A stretch of 47,875 nucleotides of DNA, from assembly GCA_009377525.1 (NCBI GenBank), contig WHTW01000049.1, positions 1 through 47,875 of the forward strand, read 5' to 3'. A program made the translations under genes and the position numbers. The stretch is from Rhodospirillales bacterium (GTDB lineage Bacteria > Pseudomonadota > Alphaproteobacteria > Reyranellales > Reyranellaceae). Positions 1-8,181 of the stretch are shown piece by piece; within the stretch, counting starts at the first letter, position 1; every line of letters starts with the position of its first letter. The notes below the pieces were generated by a model. The model saw nothing but the letters and a program-made list of their open reading frames with translations. It searched no databases and was not told the DNA's origin.

Positions 1-536
1 CTTCCATGGCCGCTACGAACGCGCTGTTGGCCTTCGGCGGGATGACCCATTGCTGACGGCGATGCGGCTTGAGAGTGTTTTTTTAGAACCCGTCCGATCG
101 TTGAGTCGCTGGCGCGATCGACGATGCCGAGCTCCACAACCTTGTTCTCCAACAGCCGCAAGGTCCAGCGCACGCGTCCCTTGGGAGGCTTGGAGCAAGC
201 CAGGGCAATCAGCTTGGCTTCCTTCTCGCCGTCAAATATCCGTGGCACGGCTGGCGTCGCCCGCGGCTTGCGGCTCAACACCGCCTCGAAGCCTTCTTCC
301 ACCAGTTGCTTGCGCACCCGGTAAACCATCGACGCGCTGGTCTCCAGCGCCTCGATGATCCGACTGTCACTCCACCCTTCGCCGGCCTCCGAGACATCCG
401 CCTTCAACAATATCCGCGCCTTCGCAAGGCGCTGTGCCGGGCTCTTTCCTTTGCCGATCAGGGCTTCGAGGCGCTCCCGTTCATCGGCGCTCAACCGCAC
501 CACATACTTCTTTACCGAAATCTCCTTCGCCGCCAT
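1..536 (-). pseudogene. IS630-family transposase, N-terminal part, frame change at A7 run
   Basis: From ATG at 536 the product begins MAAKEISVKKYVVRLSADER and carries the winged-helix DNA-binding region typical of IS630-family transposases (segments ARILLKADVSEAGEGWSDS, IIEALETSASMVYRVRKQLV and DSTIGRVLKK). At minus-strand A7 (78-84) the similarity leaves this frame. It resumes in another frame as NTLKPHRRQQWVIPPKANS, the usual start of the catalytic part. Joining them needs a +1 (or -2) shift. Some IS630 elements use programmed frameshifting, but a simple indel or sequencing error in the homopolymer is equally possible. The DDE catalytic domain lies outside the window. Confidence 0.7.
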
Positions 537-616
537 GTTGCCTCCGTCGCCTGTCTGGCGGCGCAAGCGAATCACAAAATCGAACTCTCTTCAAACTGGG
601 TGAAGCGGGCGACTAG
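1..616 (-). mobile_element. IS630-family insertion sequence, right part only
   Basis: The window opens inside an insertion sequence whose transposase reads leftward off the edge. The outer boundary is not certain. The CTAG at 613-616 is a plausible target remnant, because IS630/Tc1-mariner elements insert at TA and often at CTAG. About 75 bases of non-coding leader lie between it and the transposase start. The terminal repeat cannot be confirmed because the other end is outside the window. The element ends within two bases of the outer arm of the composite palindrome at 618-739. Confidence 0.55.
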
Positions 617-617
617 T

Positions 618-739
618 CTCATTGCTGGGAGCGCGCCACTCCGTGGCGCGTCTTCTCATAATCCCATAAGTTTCCACCGAGGGGCGTTCGCCCGCCCGTC
701 ATCATGAGCGCCACGGAGTGGCGCGCTCCCGGCAATGAG
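618..739. repeat. Composite intergenic palindrome, type I (copy A)
   Basis: Two 32-base arms (618-649 and 708-739) are inverted copies with one mismatch. The core is GCGCGCCACTCCGTGGCGC. The 58-base centre contains GTCTTCTCAT directly after the left arm and a small GGGCG-TT-CGCCC hairpin. The copy at 32378-32514 shares both the arm core and GGCGCGTCTTCTCAT. The palindrome lies between an IS630 boundary and the SDR gene, and its right arm ends six bases before the SDR start codon. Confidence 0.85.
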
Positions 740-745
740 GTGGAA

Positions 746-1462
746 ATGCAGTCGCTCAAGGATCGGCATGTCGTGGTCACCGGTGGCACGGGCCAGCTCG
801 GCGCGGCCGTCGTACGGGCCTTCATCGAGGCTGGTGCCACCTGCCACATTCCGGCGATCGAAAGCGCGCCGCCGACCCGCAATCTGCCCGACAGCAAGCA
901 GATCAGCATCGCGCCCAACATCGACCTGTCGAGCGAAGCCTCGGTCGACGGCTTCTACGCCGCGCTGCCGCCGCTCCATGCGGTGGTGAACATCGCCGGC
1001 GGCTTCGCCTACGCGCCGATCGCCGACAGCCCGGCCAAGGTGCTGCAGCAGCAGCTCTCGATGAACGTCGTTTCCTGCGTCCTGAGCTGTCGCGCCGCGG
1101 TCGCCAATTTCCGCAAGGGCGGCCCAGATGGCGTCAAGAGGGGCGGTCACATCGTCAACATCTCCGCCCGACCCGCCCTCAATCCGCGCCAGGGCGCCAA
1201 CATGACCGCTTATACGGCCTCCAAGGCGGCGGTCGCGGCCTTCACTGTGGCGCTGGCGGAGGAACTGAAGAACGAGGACATCTCGGCGATTGCGCTCGCC
1301 CCCTCGACCATCGACACCCCGGCGAACCGCAAGGACATGCCGACCGCCAAGCACGACACCTGGGTCAAGCCCACGGCCATCGCCGAGCTGATCGTGGCGC
1401 ACTGCAGCCTGTCGGAGACGATCAATTCCGGCGTGGTGATGCCGGTCTACGGAAAGGCCTGA
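746..1462 (+). CDS. SDR family NAD(P)-dependent oxidoreductase
   Basis: A 238-residue short-chain dehydrogenase/reductase, a cytosolic NAD(P)-dependent alcohol or ketone oxidoreductase of unknown substrate. The Rossmann signature TGGTGQLG is at residues 12-19, the NIAGG strand motif near 82, the active-site serine near 140, and the catalytic pair Y156-x3-K160 in YTASK. I start at 746, preceded by GAGGTG. An in-frame ATG at 704 exists, but its codons fall inside the palindromic repeat and add a non-conserved extension. The gene stands alone between two intergenic palindromes. The family is clear; the substrate cannot be read from the sequence. Confidence 0.88.
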   Translation: MQSLKDRHVVVTGGTGQLGAAVVRAFIEAGATCHIPAIESAPPTRNLPDSKQISIAPNIDLSSEASVDGFYAALPPLHAVVNIAGGFAYAPIADSPAKVLQQQLSMNVVSCVLSCRAAVANFRKGGPDGVKRGGHIVNISARPALNPRQGANMTAYTASKAAVAAFTVALAEELKNEDISAIALAPSTIDTPANRKDMPTAKHDTWVKPTAIAELIVAHCSLSETINSGVVMPVYGKA

Positions 1463-1471
1463 ACTTCATAC

Positions 1472-1522
1472 GGACCGCCGGCTTCCAGCCGGCTCATGAT
1501 GCCGGCCGGAGGCCGGTGGTCC
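1472..1522. repeat. Intergenic palindrome, type II (copy B), TCATGAT loop
   Basis: Arms of 22 bases (1472-1493 and 1501-1522) pair with three imperfect positions, two of them G-U in RNA. They close on the heptamer loop TCATGAT (1494-1500). The right flank GGAAG matches copies at 35182-35244 and 32418-32475. It lies between the SDR stop and pyrD and could act as a bidirectional terminator, but it has no U-tract. Confidence 0.85.
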
Positions 1523-1569
1523 GGAAGACCCTGAGCGCTCCACAGCCGACCTCTGCTAACCAGACGGCT

Positions 1570-2613
1570 ATGGCCGCTTGGTACAGCCTCGCCGATCTCT
1601 TCCTGTCACGCCTCGACGCCGAGGCCGCGCATGGGTTGGCCTTGCGCGCGCTCAAGACAGGGCTGTTGCCGTCGGACCGGCGGCCCGATTCACTATCACT
1701 CGCGGTCAAGGCCTGGGGCCGCACCCTGCCCAACCCCGTCGGGCTGGCGGCGGGCTTCGACAAGAATGCCGAAGTCGCCGACGCCATGCTTGATCTGGGC
1801 TTCGGCCTGGTCGAGATCGGCAGCGTCACGCCCCGGCCGCAGGAGGGCAATCCTCGGCCTCGCCTGTTTCGTCTTGCCGAGGACCGTGGCGTCATCAATC
1901 GTATGGGCTTTCCCGGGCAGGGCCTCGACGCGGTGCGCTCGAGGCTGGCCACCCGTCCGCGCCGCGGCTTCGTCGGCGTCAATGTCGGGGCCAACAAGGA
2001 CAGCACCGACCGGGCCGTCGACTATGTGGTCGGATGCAAGGCGTTGGCGCAATACGCCGACTATCTCGTCTGCAACGTCTCCTCGCCCAACACGCCCGGG
2101 CTGCGCACTCTCCAGGGGCGCGCTCAGCTCGCCGATCTGCTGAAGCGCGTGCAGGACGCCATTGCCGCCAAACCGGTGCCGCTGCTGGTCAAGATCGCTC
2201 CCGACGCCACCGACGACGACCTCGACGACATCGTCGCCGTCTGCCGCGATCTTCGGATGGACGGAATCATTGTCGGCAACACAACGCTGTCGCGGCCGCC
2301 GACGCTGCGCTCGACGCGACGCGAGGAAGCCGGTGGTTTGTCGGGTCCGCCGCTGATGGCGCTGTCGACTGAGGTGCTGCGCCGTACCGCGCAACGCACC
2401 GAGAATCAGTTCCTGCTGGTCGGCTGCGGCGGCATCGGTTCGGGCGCCGACGCTTACGCCAAGATCCGCGCCGGCGCGACCCTGGTGCAGCTCTATTCGG
2501 CGATGGTCTATGACGGTCCGCCGCTGATCCGGCGCATCAAGCACGAGCTCGCGACGCTGCTGGCACGCGACGGCTTTGCGACCGTGGCCGATGCGGTAGG
2601 CGCTGATCTGTAG
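1570..2613 (+). CDS. pyrD: Quinone-dependent dihydroorotate dehydrogenase (class 2)
   Basis: This 347-residue flavoprotein oxidises dihydroorotate to orotate, the fourth step of pyrimidine synthesis, passing electrons to membrane quinone. The N-terminal amphipathic segment (about residues 1-30) is the membrane-associating part of class 2 enzymes. GFDKNAE (K65), the NVSSPNTPGLR loop carrying the catalytic serine, and the FMN-binding VGCGGIGSGADA and YSAM regions near the C-terminus are all present. The start is the ATG of MAAWYSLADL. An in-frame ATG 54 bases upstream lies next to the palindrome and adds an unconserved tail. Length is normal for the family. Confidence 0.96.
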   Translation: MAAWYSLADLFLSRLDAEAAHGLALRALKTGLLPSDRRPDSLSLAVKAWGRTLPNPVGLAAGFDKNAEVADAMLDLGFGLVEIGSVTPRPQEGNPRPRLFRLAEDRGVINRMGFPGQGLDAVRSRLATRPRRGFVGVNVGANKDSTDRAVDYVVGCKALAQYADYLVCNVSSPNTPGLRTLQGRAQLADLLKRVQDAIAAKPVPLLVKIAPDATDDDLDDIVAVCRDLRMDGIIVGNTTLSRPPTLRSTRREEAGGLSGPPLMALSTEVLRRTAQRTENQFLLVGCGGIGSGADAYAKIRAGATLVQLYSAMVYDGPPLIRRIKHELATLLARDGFATVADAVGADL

Positions 2614-2626
2614 GTTCCTTCTTGTT

Positions 2627-2660
2627 CCTCTCCCCGCTAGGGCCCCTAGCGGGGGAGAGG
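2627..2660. terminator. Bidirectional hairpin terminator
   Basis: A near-perfect inverted repeat with half-sites CCTCTCCCCGCTAGGG and CCCCTAGCGGGGGAGAGG sits in the 55-base gap between the convergent pyrD and Rieske genes. Its placement and stability indicate a shared terminator. There is no long T-run on either side, so termination efficiency is inferred. Confidence 0.7.
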
Positions 2661-2668
2661 AGCCCTGA

Positions 2669-3853
2669 TCAGGTTGGCTCGTCGAGGAACTGCCCGGCGT
2701 CGAACTTCACGTAGGCGCCGGCCTCGTCGAAGGCCACGCCGACCGGATCGCCACCCGCCGCGACGATGTCAACCTGCTTGCGCAGCAGGTTACGCAGCAT
2801 CGACACGCCCTGGTCGGACGACATCAGATGCTCCTCCGAATGGAAGGTGATGGCGCCCTGGCCGACCTGCGCCTCGGTGTCGCCCGGGAACTTCTGGTGC
2901 TCCTCGGGCGTGAGCTCGGCCCAGGTCTTGCCGTTGTAGCGAGACTTGAACTTGGCGAGCTCGCCCTTCTCCTTCACCCGGCCGGCGACGTAGATGCGGT
3001 AGTGCGTGTCGTCGATCGGCAGGGTCCAGCCGATCGATTCGACCATGCCGTACTGCGCCACGCGCGGATTGGCGACCAGACGCAGGGTCGGCACGACGGC
3101 CTCGGTGATCCGGCGGAAGCGCTTGCCGTTGGGACCCGGCCGGACCGACGTCGCCTTCACGCCGCGCGGGCCGTACTCGAACTTCACCTTGGGAAAGGTC
3201 GCCATCTGCTCGACGAACTGCGGGCCGCTGAACGTGCCGTGCAGGATCGGCACATGGTACGGATCGACCACGTTCTCGAAATGCTGCAGCCAGTTGCAGG
3301 GTACGACGACGATGCCGCCGCTGCCGATCGAGGAATCGTCGGCCTCGACGAACTCGCCCGGCCCCATCACCTCCAGGCACTCGTAGCGCGGCAGCACCGG
3401 CTTCTTCTCCGGCGGGCCGAGATAGGCGAAGACCAGGCCGTATCGTTCCTCGACCGGATACCAGGGCTGGCGCACGCGCTTGCATTGCGGGCCCGTTGGG
3501 TTGGGCTCGCAGGGCATCTCGAGGCAGTGGCCTTCGACGTCGAACAGCCAGCCGTGATAGCAGCAGCGGATGCCGCGCTCCTCGATCTTGCCGTAGTACA
3601 GCGTCGTGCCGCGATGGCAGCAGCGCGGATAGACCAGGCCGGGCCGCCCCTGCCCGTCGCGGAACAGGATCAACTCCTCGCCCAGGATCTTCACCGGGCG
3701 CGGCGTGGCGGCGGCGTCGGCGCTCAGGCCCACGGGATGCCAGTAGCGGCGCAAAAGCTCGCCCATCGGCGTACCGCGGCCGACTTCGGTCAGCTTGGCG
3801 TTGTAGCTGGGCGGCTTGCGCGAATAGGCGGAATGGATGTCGCCGAGGCTCAT
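2669..3853 (-). CDS. Rieske non-heme iron oxygenase, alpha subunit type
   Basis: A 394-residue aromatic-ring-hydroxylating or demethylating oxygenase. The Rieske 2Fe-2S ligands are visible as C78-x-H80 and C97-x2-H100 (CCHRG and CCYHGW). The mononuclear iron site follows in NWLQHFENVVDPYHVPILHG, with D197, H200 and H205 in the usual D-x2-H-x4-H arrangement. Single-component alpha-only members of this size act on phthalate-, vanillate- or carbazole-like substrates. No reductase or ferredoxin gene is adjacent, so electrons must come from elsewhere. The start codon lies two bases after the stop of the Bug receptor, so the two are co-transcribed. The substrate is unknown. Confidence 0.9.
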   Translation of the reverse strand: MSLGDIHSAYSRKPPSYNAKLTEVGRGTPMGELLRRYWHPVGLSADAAATPRPVKILGEELILFRDGQGRPGLVYPRCCHRGTTLYYGKIEERGIRCCYHGWLFDVEGHCLEMPCEPNPTGPQCKRVRQPWYPVEERYGLVFAYLGPPEKKPVLPRYECLEVMGPGEFVEADDSSIGSGGIVVVPCNWLQHFENVVDPYHVPILHGTFSGPQFVEQMATFPKVKFEYGPRGVKATSVRPGPNGKRFRRITEAVVPTLRLVANPRVAQYGMVESIGWTLPIDDTHYRIYVAGRVKEKGELAKFKSRYNGKTWAELTPEEHQKFPGDTEAQVGQGAITFHSEEHLMSSDQGVSMLRNLLRKQVDIVAAGGDPVGVAFDEAGAYVKFDAGQFLDEPT

Positions 3854-3855
3854 GG

Positions 3856-4887
3856 CTACTCCACCCTGGCGCCGGACTGGCGGATCAACTCGGCCCAGAT
3901 CGGCGTCTCGCGCGCCAGGACGTCGGCCAGCTCCTTGGGCGTCGAGCCGACCGGAGTCTGGCCCTGGGCGATCATCTTCTCGGCGACCGTGGGCTCAGCT
4001 ATCACGGCTTTGATCTCGCGCGACATGCGGTCGACGATCTCGGCCGGCGTGCCGGCGGGCACATAGGCCGCGACGAACAGGCTGAGGTCGAAACCCGCGA
4101 CCAGTTGCTCGGCGAAGGTCGACAGCTCGGGCATCGAGGCCGAGCGCTTGGAGCCGGCGACGGCCAGCGGCCTGACGCGGCGGGCCTCGATCTGCGGCTT
4201 GGCGCTGGTTGGGCTCGCCCAGGTGATGTCGAGCGTGCCGTTCGCCACATCCTGGATGGCCGGCACGTCGCCGCGATAGGGCACGTGGCTGTACTTGCCG
4301 CCCAGCGCCTGCTCGAACATCAGGCCATAGAGATGGCCGCTCGAGCCGATGCCCCAGCTGCCGTAGGCGGCGGGCCGCCCCAGCTCCTTCACCCACTTGG
4401 CCATGCCGCGCAGGTCGCTGAACGGTGCGTCGGCCTTGACCAAGACCAGGATGGTGCCGAGCGACACCAGTGACACCGGAATCAGGTCCTTGGCGGGATC
4501 GAACGGCAGCTTGGCGTAGAGCGTCGGGTTGTTGGTGTGGGTCGAGTTGGTGGTGATCAGGAAGGTGTAGCCGTCGGGGGCTGCCTTGGCGACGATCTCC
4601 GAGCCGACGATGGTGTTGGCGCCGGGCTTGGGATCGACCAGCACCTGCTGGCCGAGCTTCGCCGTCAGGCCATCGGCGATGACGCGCACCAACGCATCGA
4701 TCGCGCCACCCGGATTGAACGGCACGACGATGCGGATGGGCTTGGTCGGCCAGGTCGACTGGGCGTGGGTCGCGAACGGCAGGGCGAGTGTGCCTGTGAG
4801 CACGGCGCGTCTTGCCGGACCGCGGGCCCGATGGGTGACCGCGCCGCTGACGGCGGGGCCGACCAGCTCGGCATGCTTCCTGGCCAT
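3856..4887 (-). CDS. Bug/TctC-family tripartite tricarboxylate transporter substrate-binding protein
   Basis: A 343-residue periplasmic receptor of the Bordetella uptake gene family, which binds carboxylates and aromatic acids with high affinity. An N-terminal twin-arginine-like signal ends near THAQS (about residue 44). The mature protein opens with WPTKPIRIVVPFNPGGAID, the standard Bug start, followed by the ligand-loop motifs VDPKPGAN and PDGYTF. No TctA/TctB membrane components are present here, which is common for orphan Bug receptors. It is directly upstream of the Rieske oxygenase and probably captures its substrate or a related acid. Confidence 0.92.
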   Translation of the reverse strand: MARKHAELVGPAVSGAVTHRARGPARRAVLTGTLALPFATHAQSTWPTKPIRIVVPFNPGGAIDALVRVIADGLTAKLGQQVLVDPKPGANTIVGSEIVAKAAPDGYTFLITTNSTHTNNPTLYAKLPFDPAKDLIPVSLVSLGTILVLVKADAPFSDLRGMAKWVKELGRPAAYGSWGIGSSGHLYGLMFEQALGGKYSHVPYRGDVPAIQDVANGTLDITWASPTSAKPQIEARRVRPLAVAGSKRSASMPELSTFAEQLVAGFDLSLFVAAYVPAGTPAEIVDRMSREIKAVIAEPTVAEKMIAQGQTPVGSTPKELADVLARETPIWAELIRQSGARVE

Positions 4888-4956
4888 TTGCGCCCTATCT
4901 CCCCGGAAACGGCCGGGACTTTAACTCATCCCTGCGGCCGATTCATAGGCGCACCG

Positions 4957-6024
4957 TCAGACCTTCTGCATCCAGTAGGCGTCGACGCCGAGGCTGGCCC
5001 GCCACTCGGCCGTCGCCTCGGCCCTGGCCGGCTCCAGGGGGATGCCTGAGCCGTCCGCCACGCGGGTGATGGCATCGAAGCCGGCAATCACCGCCGCGGC
5101 GTCCGTCATCGCGTCGCTGCCCAGAACGGCCACGAGTGCCGAACGCGTTTCGTCGACATGACCGGCGACCCCGAGGGCCGAGTCGGCGAATGCCAGCAGC
5201 TCGGCTTCATGAGCGACGCCGCTGCCGCCATTGCCGTCGACGATGCCCTCGAAGCGATAGTCCGTTCCGCTGTGCCTGCCGCTCCCCCGGAGCAGGTGCA
5301 AATGAGCGGTGGTTCAATAGGCGCACTGGTTGCGGACGGCGACGCGGGCCGCCAGCATCTCGATCTGCGCATGATCGATCGCGCGGTACTCGCGGCCGAA
5401 GTCGCGCATGGCGTCCTGCGGCAGGTACATGGTCTCGAACATGTCCCAGAACTGCATCATCGCCTGTGGCACGAGGCTGAGCGCACGATGCACGTTGCCG
5501 CCGATGCGGCCGGCCTCACTGTAGAGCGGTGGATCGTCGGGCGTGACGTCCTCCGGCGCCAGCATCGGCATCCAGCCTAATCCCGGCTTCGCCCCCTTCG
5601 GACGCCGCCGGCTCGGTTCGCCGGGCGTCGCTTGCGGGAGTTCCCGCAATGTCGTGCCGAGCGCGCGATCGAAGGTGTCCACTGCCGTCGTGATCGCCAC
5701 CACGGCGAGCAACTCGACATAGGCCTCGTCCGTCAAGCCACCGGAGGTCGTGCGGCGGTACCACGCATCCGACAACCGTCCTGGATCGCTGACGATGCGA
5801 TGGATGGCCTCGATCGCCGACGGTGCCAGGTCGGTCGCCATGTCGTGGCGGCCGACAACGGCATGCGGCGACAGCGCCGTCTTGCGCTCGGCGCAGAGAG
5901 CGCAGGCACGGGCCGCTCGCGCTTCGCGAACGGTCTTCAGGCGGTCTGCACCGGTCCACCACACGCCCGGTCTGCCCAGCTCGGACCAAGCCCTCCGCAG
6001 GGCATCGCTCAGCTCTTGTCGCAT
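4957..6024 (-). CDS. Alkylhydroperoxidase (AhpD)-related probable selenoprotein, UGA at codon 237
   Basis: One 355-codon reading frame is interrupted only by TGA at 5316-5314. The first half has CALCAERKTALSP (C41, C44) and a YVELLAVVAI helix typical of carboxymuconolactone decarboxylase/AhpD folds. The second half has E222, C234-A-Y-[UGA237]-T-T-A-H241. This reproduces the AhpD proton-relay spacing Glu118/Cys130/Cys133/His137 of M. tuberculosis, with the UGA at the peroxidatic Cys133 position. The frame stays coding to the end (LHLLRGSG to VDAYWMQKV). A SECIS-like hairpin follows at 5296-5275. AhpD-like selenoproteins have been reported in bacterial selenoproteome surveys. A nonsense mutation of TGC is the alternative. 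The gene lies upstream of the Bug and Rieske genes on the same strand and is divergent from eamA. Confidence 0.75.
5275..5296 (-). promoter_or_regulatory. Candidate bacterial SECIS element
   Basis: Immediately downstream of the in-frame UGA the mRNA can form an 8-bp stem. GCUCC pairs with GGAGC around apical loop GGG (5288-5286), extended by CCU/AGG across a GGC bulge. Twenty-five nucleotides separate the UGA from the loop. Bacterial SECIS elements are expected 16-37 nt after UGA with a short apical loop whose first bases include G, and this meets both conditions. It overlaps coding sequence, as bacterial SECIS elements do. Confidence 0.6.
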
Positions 6025-6091
6025 CGTGAAAAACTAAACCGCAGACGCGGCGCCGTCGAGACCATAAACTCCGGCCAAGGGAGTGAACTGC

Positions 6092-6997
6092 GTGCCGCTC
6101 TGGATACCGATCACCATCTTCGCTGCGCTGTGCCAGAACATCCGCACGACGATGCAGCAGAAGATTCGTGGCGTGCTGAGCGTCGATGGCGCCAATTTCG
6201 TCCGCTACCTCTATGGCGCGCCGCTGGCCCTGGGAGCGCTGGCCTTCCTGGTGTTCGGCACCGGCCGGCATGTGCCGACGATCACGCTGGCCTTCCTCGG
6301 CCTGGTCACCATCGCGGGCGTCGCCCAGATCGTGGCGACCTCGCTGATGATCCACGCCTTCTCGCTGCGCAACTATGCCGTCGGCACGGTCTATTCCAAG
6401 ACCGAGACGGTGTTCGTGGCCCTGTTCGCCACTTTCATCGCCCATGAGCCGCTGCGCGTCGGCGCCTGGATCGGCATCCTGATCTGCCTGGGCGGCGTGG
6501 CGATCCTGAGCGTGCGCGGTTCGTTCGCCAACATCAGGAGCGTGCTGGCCGACCTCACGCACAAGGGTGCGCTGTACGGCATCCTGTCGGGCGCGATCTT
6601 CGCCATTGCCGCCGGCACCATCCGCGAAGCCTCCAAGCTCCTGCCCGAAGGCGACTTCTGGGTGCGCGGCATCACGGTGCTGGCCTGCATGAACACCATC
6701 CAGGTCGTGCTGATGGGTCTCTACCTCGCACGCCGCGACCGCCCGCAGCTCGGCAAGGTGTGGGTCAACTGGCGCTCGTCGATCTGGGTCGGTATCTTCA
6801 GCGTGCTGGGCTCGGCCGGCTGGGCACTCGCCATGACCCTGGAGAACGCCGCCTTGGTGCGCTCCGTCGGCCAGATCGAGCTGGTATTCACCTTCATCGC
6901 CTCGCACCTCGTGCTCAAGGAGCGGCCCTCGGCCGGCGAATGGCTGGGCAGCATCCTGGTGGTCGGAGGCGTCGTCCTCATCCTCATTGCCCGGTGA
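6092..6997 (+). CDS. EamA/DMT-superfamily transporter
   Basis: A 301-residue inner-membrane protein with about ten hydrophobic segments in two repeated halves, the drug/metabolite transporter pattern. Examples are WIPITIFAALCQN at the start, LALGALAFLVFG, LRVGAWIGILICLGGVAIL, and EWLGSILVVGGVVLILIAR at the C-terminus. I choose GTG at 6092, eight bases after AAGGGAG. A GTG at 6083 touches that site and is too close. It stands five bases before the CoA transferase, suggesting an operon. The transported compound is unknown. Context suggests an organic acid or aromatic intermediate. Confidence 0.85.
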   Translation: MPLWIPITIFAALCQNIRTTMQQKIRGVLSVDGANFVRYLYGAPLALGALAFLVFGTGRHVPTITLAFLGLVTIAGVAQIVATSLMIHAFSLRNYAVGTVYSKTETVFVALFATFIAHEPLRVGAWIGILICLGGVAILSVRGSFANIRSVLADLTHKGALYGILSGAIFAIAAGTIREASKLLPEGDFWVRGITVLACMNTIQVVLMGLYLARRDRPQLGKVWVNWRSSIWVGIFSVLGSAGWALAMTLENAALVRSVGQIELVFTFIASHLVLKERPSAGEWLGSILVVGGVVLILIAR

Positions 6998-7002
6998 TCA
7001 GA

Positions 7003-8181
7003 ATGACCGAAGCGAACAACAGACCGCTGCACGGCGTGCGCGTGCTCGATTTCTCGACGACCATCGCAGGCCCCCATTGCACGCGCCTGTTGGCCGACAT
7101 GGGTGCCGACGTGATCAAGATCGAGGCGCCCGAAGGCGACCTGATGCGCAGCCGGCCGGTGCAGCGCGACGGCCAAGGCACCATGTTCGGCCAGCTCAAT
7201 GCCGGCAAGCGCTGCATCGTGCTCGACCTCAAGAAGCCCGAGGCGATCGCGGCGGTGAAGGCGCTGGTGAAGACGGTCGACATCGTGGTCGAGAATTACC
7301 GGCCGGGTGTCATGAAGCGGCTCGGCCTCGACTATCCTGAACTGGCGAAGATCAATCCCCGGATCATCTACGGCGCCATCTCGGGCTACGGCCAGACCGG
7401 GCCCGCCGCAGGGCGGCCGGCCTATGCGCCGGTCATCCACGCCTCGACCGGCTATGACATGGCGCATCTGTTCTACCAGCAGGGCCGCTATCATCAGGGA
7501 CGTGGGCGGCCGGACAATTGCGGCATCTTCGTCGCCGACTATGCCAGCGGCGCCTATGCGCTGGGCGGCATATTGGCGGCGCTGCATCAGCGCCACGTCA
7601 CCGGCAAGGGCCAGATGGTCGACGTGTCGATGTTCGAGGCCCTGGTCGGCATGCTTCTAGGCGAGGTCAACCGCGCGCAGTTCGACTTCGAGATGCCGTC
7701 GCGGCCGATGTACGGGCCGGTCGAGGCCAAGGACGGCTTCGTCATGCTGGCGACGGCGAGCGAGCGCACTTTCCAGGACATGGCGACGGCGGCCGGCCGG
7801 CGCGACTGGCTGACCGATCCGCGCTTCGAGAAATACGCCGACCGGCGCATGAACTGGGACAAGTTCGTCGACGAGTTCGAGGCGTGGTCCCGAACGCTCA
7901 CCGTCAAGGAATGCGTGGCCGCGCTCGAGAAGCACGGCGTGCCCTGCTCGCCCTATCTCACCGTGACCGAGGCGCTAAAAGACCCACAGGTCGAGCATCG
8001 CGGCTCGCTTTGCACCATCGAGGACAGTGCGGGCGTCTACAAGTCACCGGCGCCGCCCTTCCGCTTCTCCGGTTCGCCGGTGCAAAGCGGGCCGAAGGTC
8101 GCCGGTCACGGCGAGCATACGAAGAGCGTACTGGCAGAAGCAGGCCTGAGCGAAGCGGAGATCAAGGCACTGGCCAGATGA
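7003..8181 (+). CDS. CaiB/BaiF family III CoA transferase
   Basis: A 392-residue cytosolic enzyme that moves CoA from an acyl-CoA donor to a carboxylic acid through an aspartyl-CoA thioester. The N-terminal HGVRVLDFSTTIAGPHCTRL, the LNAGKRCIVLDLK segment, VENYRPGVMKRLGLDY, and VADYASGAY are all family signatures. D179 in VADYASG aligns with the catalytic aspartate of formyl-CoA transferase. Length is normal. The stop overlaps the thiolase start (ATGA), so translation is probably coupled. Likely job: activation of the acid imported or formed by neighbouring catabolic genes; the substrate is not predictable. Confidence 0.93.
   Translation: MTEANNRPLHGVRVLDFSTTIAGPHCTRLLADMGADVIKIEAPEGDLMRSRPVQRDGQGTMFGQLNAGKRCIVLDLKKPEAIAAVKALVKTVDIVVENYRPGVMKRLGLDYPELAKINPRIIYGAISGYGQTGPAAGRPAYAPVIHASTGYDMAHLFYQQGRYHQGRGRPDNCGIFVADYASGAYALGGILAALHQRHVTGKGQMVDVSMFEALVGMLLGEVNRAQFDFEMPSRPMYGPVEAKDGFVMLATASERTFQDMATAAGRRDWLTDPRFEKYADRRMNWDKFVDEFEAWSRTLTVKECVAALEKHGVPCSPYLTVTEALKDPQVEHRGSLCTIEDSAGVYKSPAPPFRFSGSPVQSGPKVAGHGEHTKSVLAEAGLSEAEIKALAR

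Noticed and set aside
682..694. Small GGGCG-TT-CGCCC hairpin as an intrinsic terminator
   Set aside because: It has no T-run and is better explained as part of the composite repeat's centre.
704..745. Upstream ATG start for the SDR gene
   Set aside because: The codons lie inside the composite palindrome and are not part of the SDR fold; the ATG at 746 has a ribosome site.
5302..5316. Independent TTG-started small gene downstream of the UGA in the AhpD-like locus
   Set aside because: The frame is continuous with the upstream part, the catalytic histidine lies before the TTG, and no ribosome site is present.
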